Part shown: one piece after another, positions 54,187 through 58,089 of the stretch
Layout: the number at the start of each line of letters is the position of its first letter
How positions within the stretch are numbered: the first letter of the stretch is position 1
NCBI GenBank assembly: GCA_937911175.1
Contig: CALDSE010000076.1
Span: 1 to 58,089, forward strand
Reading direction: 5' to 3'
DNA from: an uncultured Sediminibacterium sp.
GTDB lineage: Bacteria; Bacteroidota; Bacteroidia; Chitinophagales; Chitinophagaceae
DNA length: 58,089 nucleotides
Position numbers and translations under genes: made by a program
Notes under the pieces: model-generated
Seen by the model: the letters and a program-made list of their open reading frames with translations, nothing else
The model's database searches: none
What the model was told of the DNA's origin: nothing

Positions 54187-54290
54187 AATATTTTTTTTCT
54201 TTCTTTGATTATTTGAACAATATAGTAATTCTTCTATTACTAAACTATGACTTGACTATTGATTAAAGATAATATTAATTAACAATTTTT

Positions 54291-55808
54291 TTAAATTAAT
54301 ACGTCACCTGTCATTTCCGCAGGTATCTCTAAGCCCATTACCTTTAAGATAGTAGGGGCTAGGTCGCCTAATTTACCAGGTTTTATGCTGCCTTTCCAGT
54401 CTTTATCTATAATAAAGAAGGGTACTAAATTGAGTGAATGGGCTGTATTAGGGCTTCCATCCTCATTAATCATATAATCGGCATTACCATGATCCGCTGT
54501 TAAAAAAATAGTATATCCATTCTCTAATCCGGCAGTTACAATTTTTTCAACGCAGGCATCTACTGTTTCCACCGCTTTCATTACTGCAGTAAATACACCT
54601 GTATGTCCTACCATATCGGCATTCGCAAAATTCAAGCAAACAAAATCGGGATTACCTGCTTTAATTTCAGGCAATAATTTCTCGGTTAATTCGGCAGCAC
54701 TCATTTCAGGTTGCAAATCATAGGTAGCTACTTTTGGAGAAGGAGCCATAATTCTTGTTTCACCTTCAAAAGGTAATTCTCTGCCACCACTAAAGAAAAA
54801 AGTAACATGCGGATACTTTTCAGTTTCTGCAATTCTAATTTGTTTTTTATGATGCTTTGCTAAAACCTCACCCAAGGTATTTTGTAAATTATCATTTTCA
54901 AATATGATATTTACTTTTTGAAAGGTCTCGTCGTATTTAGTAATAGTGGTATAATGTAAATCTAATTTCTTCATACCAAAGTCTGGAAAATCTTTTTGGC
55001 TAAGCACTTCCGTAATTTCTCTACAACGATCGGTTCTAAAATTAAAACAAAGCACTGCGTCGCCGTCTTTAATAGTAGCAATAGCAGCACCGTTTTCTGT
55101 TAAGACAGTAGGTTTTATAAATTCATCAGTAATATTATTAGCATAGTTTGCTTTAAGGACATCCATAGCAGCACTGGCTCTTGGCCCTTCTGCTTTAACG
55201 AGTGTATCATAAGCTAGTTGAACTCTTTCCCATCTTTTATCTCTATCCATGGCGTAGTATCTTCCACTAATACTTGCTATTTTTCCTGCTGAATTTTTTA
55301 AGTGATTGTCAAGATCTTCTATATAGCATAATCCACTTTTAGGATCGGTATCTCTTCCGTCGGTAAAGGCATGAATATAAACAGCGCTCAAACCCTTGGT
55401 TTTACATACATCACAAATGGCTTTTAAATGACTGGTATGAGAATGCACGCCACCATCACTTACCAAACCTAATAAGTGTAAAGGTTTATTATTTTGTTTG
55501 GCATAATCAATGCTTGCTAATAAAGTAGGGTTACTCGCTAATTCACCTGTTTTAATAGCTACATTAATTCTTTGTAATTCTTGGTAGACTATACGCCCAG
55601 CGCCTAAGTTTAAATGACCTACTTCGCTATTGCCCATTTGTCCATCCGGAAGGCCCACCGCTTCACCACAAGTAACCAGTGTAGTATTAGGATAATGCTT
55701 ATATAAGCTTGTTACAAAGGGTACTTTTGCTTGTTGAATAGCATCGGATGCAGGTACGAGCCCAAGACCCCAACCATCCATGATAACCAAAATTACTTTT
55801 TTTGACAT
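54291..55808 (-). CDS. gpmI: 2,3-bisphosphoglycerate-independent phosphoglycerate mutase
   Basis: A 505-residue alkaline-phosphatase-fold enzyme. D11 in VIMDGWGLG and catalytic S61 in PDGQMGNSEVGHLNLGAGR are visible; later metal ligands lie in CLNFANADMVGHTG and FLTADHGNADYM. It interconverts 3- and 2-phosphoglycerate in glycolysis using manganese. Length is standard. It is transcribed alone, about 105 bases before the haem-binding gene, divergent from the SUI1 gene. Confidence 0.97.
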   Translation of the reverse strand: MSKKVILVIMDGWGLGLVPASDAIQQAKVPFVTSLYKHYPNTTLVTCGEAVGLPDGQMGNSEVGHLNLGAGRIVYQELQRINVAIKTGELASNPTLLASIDYAKQNNKPLHLLGLVSDGGVHSHTSHLKAICDVCKTKGLSAVYIHAFTDGRDTDPKSGLCYIEDLDNHLKNSAGKIASISGRYYAMDRDKRWERVQLAYDTLVKAEGPRASAAMDVLKANYANNITDEFIKPTVLTENGAAIATIKDGDAVLCFNFRTDRCREITEVLSQKDFPDFGMKKLDLHYTTITKYDETFQKVNIIFENDNLQNTLGEVLAKHHKKQIRIAETEKYPHVTFFFSGGRELPFEGETRIMAPSPKVATYDLQPEMSAAELTEKLLPEIKAGNPDFVCLNFANADMVGHTGVFTAVMKAVETVDACVEKIVTAGLENGYTIFLTADHGNADYMINEDGSPNTAHSLNLVPFFIIDKDWKGSIKPGKLGDLAPTILKVMGLEIPAEMTGDVLI

Positions 55809-55914
55809 AATGCTTCCTTTATTTTAGCCTTAACTTTGTTTTTATTAATTTGTACCACAAAGTTTCAAAATACTAGGCAGACTACAAACTTTATACTGTT
55901 ATAATACCTGAAAA

Positions 55915-56268
55915 ATGAGCAAAAAAGCCAAATCAAATCCATCTAGTCAAAATAGTTCCCCTTTAGTGTATAGCACTAATCCCGATTACATGCTGCCCAA
56001 GGAAGAAGAGTCAGTAATTACTTTAGCGCCAGCAGATCAATTACTGAGAGTTATTTTAGAGACCAAGCACAGAGCTGGAAAAACTGTAACCATTGTGTAT
56101 GGCTTTGAAGGTTCCTTGGATGCTATGAATGAATTAGGCAAGGCTTTAAAAAACCATTGCGGTACAGGGGGCTCGGTGAAGGATGGAGAAATTATTATAC
56201 AGGGCGATCACCGCCAAAAAATATTCCAATATCTAAAGCAGAAGGGATACGCAAAGGCGAAGCTCTAA
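55915..56268 (+). CDS. SUI1/eIF1-family translation factor (YciH-like)
   Basis: A 117-residue protein with an unstructured Ser/Lys-rich N-terminus and a SUI1 domain (about residues 40-117): KHRAGKTVTIVYGFEG, LGKALKNHCGTGGSVKDGEI and GDHRQKIFQYLKQKGY. Homologues (E. coli YciH) bind the small ribosomal subunit and influence start-codon choice. Stand-alone gene, convergent with dnaX. Confidence 0.9.
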   Translation: MSKKAKSNPSSQNSSPLVYSTNPDYMLPKEEESVITLAPADQLLRVILETKHRAGKTVTIVYGFEGSLDAMNELGKALKNHCGTGGSVKDGEIIIQGDHRQKIFQYLKQKGYAKAKL

Positions 56269-56280
56269 TTATAAAAATTA

Positions 56281-56376
56281 TAAAAATTCTAATAGTAAAT
56301 CTGTAGAACTAGAATTCTAATCTTAAAGTTTTAGTAATAATACTTTAATAGTAAATCTCTAGTAATAAATCTCTAG
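56281..56376. repeat. short degenerate direct repeats between SUI1 and dnaX
   Basis: AATAGTAAATCTGTAG at 56291-56306 and AATAGTAAATCTCTAG at 56347-56362 differ by one base, and a third related copy (AGTAATAAATCTCTAG) runs to 56376. The last copies overlap the 3' end of dnaX, including its stop. Confidence 0.6.
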
Positions 56377-58089
56377 ATTTAATCTTGTTTTTAATTCCTG
56401 CACCAAAGGATACATTGCTGCAATACGTTCGTATTTTTGTTTGCTATTCAAACTTAAATGTAAGGGCACGTCTTCTTTTTCACTAGCGGCTACTAGTATG
56501 CTAAATTGAATGGCACGATTATGAAAATGCTCCCATACTTTTTCTAACACATTCATACGTTCTTGTTCCACAAATTTTTGTGCCGTTAAGGCAGGAACCG
56601 TAATGGTGAAATGAGTTTCATTTTCTATATCTAGTTGTGCTAATTTAAAAGTACTAGCGGCTGAATGTTTTAAAGCCGTTTCTAAAGTAAGGGTAAAATC
56701 ATCCCAACATTTTTTTAAATCTTCCATCGTAAGTGGAACAGAATCGATGACTTCTTCAATCTTGTATTTTTCTCCGTATTTATTTTGGAGTACGGCTAGT
56801 AAATTTTTATTGCTACCTTTTTCAGTAGGCGTCTTATTCGTTGGAACGCTATTTTCTTCTTTGGATAATTGCGCTGCTGCTGTTATGGGTTCAGCTGCTG
56901 CTATTATAGGTTCCGCTGCTTGAGTAGTTTTGGTAACAGTTGCTCTTGAAACTGCAGGCTGCTGTTCTATAATTAACTTAGCCTCAGCAGTGACTACTGA
57001 ATTACTTAAAGGAATAATTTTCTTTAATCGAATAGGGTAATGACTATCCACTAATTTTTTTTTTACAACTTGGCTGTCTTCCATGCTTAGCTCAATAGCT
57101 TGTTGTAAAAAATTAAGTTTAATGATGGCCATTTCTACATGCAATCTTTTATTGCGGGCCATTTTAAATTGTATCTCGGCTTCGTTTAATAAGTTAAGTG
57201 CACTTACTAAATAAGGAGTGCTTATTTCTTTGGCAACACTTATATATTGTTCTCTCCATCCTTCAATAGATTCTAATAATTTAGCACTGGCTGGGTCCTT
57301 GCATACTAATAAGTTTCTAATAAAGCTGGCAAGCCCGTATAAAACCATATCACCCTCAAAGCCTTTTTGATTAATCTCATCATACAATAACATGGCCTGG
57401 GTGAGGTCTTGTTTAGTAAGATGGTCTAGTAATTTAAAAAAGTAAGCCTCGTCTAAAATATTTAAATGCTCAAGTGTGTTTTCATAAGTTAAAGCCCCAT
57501 TAGAAAAACTTACTATTTTATCTAAAATACTTAATGCATCACGCATACAACCTTCACTTTTTTGCGCAATCAATTGCAATGCATTTTTTTCAGCCTTGAT
57601 ATTTTCTTTGCCAATAATTTCTTCTAAATGTGCAACGGTATCATTAGAAGTAATACGTCTAAAATCAAAAATTTGACAACGACTTAAAATAGTTGGAAGA
57701 ATTTTATGTTTTTCAGTAGTGGCTAAAATAAATATAGCATAGGGTGGTGGCTCTTCTAAAGTTTTTAAAAAGGCATTGAAGGCACTGGTACTTAACATGT
57801 GTACCTCATCTACTATATATACCTTGTATTTACCAGCTTGAGGTGCAAAACGAACTTGTTCTACTAAGGTTCTGATATCATCTACTGAGTTATTAGAAGC
57901 GGCGTCTAATTCATGAATATTTAAACTAGCCCCTTTTTCAAAAGAAACACAAGACTCGCAAGTATTACATGCTTCTCCTTCTTTGGTGATACTAGTACAA
58001 TTAATAGTTTTGGCTAAAATACGCGCGCAAGTAGTTTTACCTACCCCTCTTGGTCCACAAAACAAAAAGGCATGCGCCAAATGATTGTT
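56359..58089 (-). CDS. dnaX: DNA polymerase III gamma/tau subunit (5' end cut by window edge)
   Basis: The frame is open to the right edge (first visible residues NNHLAHAF), so the 576 visible residues lack the true N-terminus; a TTG at 58080 is not the start. Features are the AAA+ Walker A CGPRGVGKTT, a zinc-binding knot (C-x8-10-CxxCxxC; EACNTCESC), Walker B VYIVDEVHMLS, LKTLEEPP and the sensor/SRC motif TTILSRCQIFDFRR. A Thr/Ala/Glu/Pro-rich linker (about 390-430) precedes a C-terminal tau-like domain. It loads the sliding clamp and binds polymerase. Confidence 0.95.
   Translation of the reverse strand, partial: NNHLAHAFLFCGPRGVGKTTCARILAKTINCTSITKEGEACNTCESCVSFEKGASLNIHELDAASNNSVDDIRTLVEQVRFAPQAGKYKVYIVDEVHMLSTSAFNAFLKTLEEPPPYAIFILATTEKHKILPTILSRCQIFDFRRITSNDTVAHLEEIIGKENIKAEKNALQLIAQKSEGCMRDALSILDKIVSFSNGALTYENTLEHLNILDEAYFFKLLDHLTKQDLTQAMLLYDEINQKGFEGDMVLYGLASFIRNLLVCKDPASAKLLESIEGWREQYISVAKEISTPYLVSALNLLNEAEIQFKMARNKRLHVEMAIIKLNFLQQAIELSMEDSQVVKKKLVDSHYPIRLKKIIPLSNSVVTAEAKLIIEQQPAVSRATVTKTTQAAEPIIAAAEPITAAAQLSKEENSVPTNKTPTEKGSNKNLLAVLQNKYGEKYKIEEVIDSVPLTMEDLKKCWDDFTLTLETALKHSAASTFKLAQLDIENETHFTITVPALTAQKFVEQERMNVLEKVWEHFHNRAIQFSILVAASEKEDVPLHLSLNSKQKYERIAAMYPLVQELKTRLNLEIYY

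Noticed and set aside
58078..58080. TTG as start of dnaX
   Set aside because: The frame continues upstream to the window edge, and the residues there are inside the conserved AAA+ N-terminal domain.
1..58089. CRISPR arrays, insertion sequences, prophage or integrase genes
   Set aside because: No regularly spaced repeats, transposase or integrase motifs were seen on either strand.

Overview
The window comes from a low-GC member of the Bacteroidota, most likely of the Chitinophagaceae or a near relative. The evidence is a gldKLMN block (type IX secretion/gliding motor), several TonB-dependent receptors with Bacteroidota-style organisation, putative promoters with the Bacteroidota -7 element TAnnTTTG, phylum-typical proteins such as DUF4271 and an AmgK-RapZ fusion, and almost no Shine-Dalgarno sequences. 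It looks like ordinary chromosome: no insertion sequence, prophage, integrase or CRISPR array was found.

Layout. 1-4.7 kb: the end of a membrane protein, a Rieske oxygenase, then an amino-sugar salvage set (AmgK-like kinase fused to a RapZ C-terminal domain, MurU-like nucleotidyltransferase, and a convergent NagX/HGSNAT-like membrane acetyltransferase). 4.8-7.3 kb: rfbB, rfbC and rfbA for dTDP-4-keto-rhamnose, without rfbD. 7.4-13.2 kb: a carotenoid locus with a CarH/LitR-type MerR regulator carrying all B12-binding signature residues, an ECF sigma factor, and crtI, crtB, crtZ and crtY, which together predict zeaxanthin from GGPP. 13.2-13.5 kb: tRNA-Arg(CCG), a terminator and a palindrome-rich gap. 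13.5-23.8 kb: an eleven-subunit complex I operon, nuoABCDHIJKLMN without nuoE, nuoF or nuoG, ending in a small protein with an Ala/Pro linker.

23.9-33.3 kb is an uptake region: three TonB-dependent receptors, a lipid kinase, a small exported protein and a MarC-family protein. One receptor is BtuB, preceded by a clear cobalamin riboswitch and a possible hairpin over its start codon. 33.3-37.8 kb: an APC permease, then TolC and HlyD-type efflux subunits closed by a strong terminator. 37.8-43.9 kb: gpsA, hemW, DUF4271, hemD and a DUF255 thioredoxin-domain protein. 44.0-48.7 kb: gldK, gldL, gldM and gldN. 48.7-58.1 kb: housekeeping genes uvrC, an MsbA-like ABC exporter, a YkuK/DUF458 protein, engB, a haem-binding protein, gpmI, a SUI1/YciH factor, and dnaX, which runs off the right edge.

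Two threads link the regions. Vitamin B12 appears both as regulator of BtuB (riboswitch) and as probable light-sensing cofactor of the carotenoid regulator. Haem appears in hemD, hemW, the haem-binding protein and possibly the receptor at 28.0 kb. Assignments rest on reading motifs and family memory; no database search was run.
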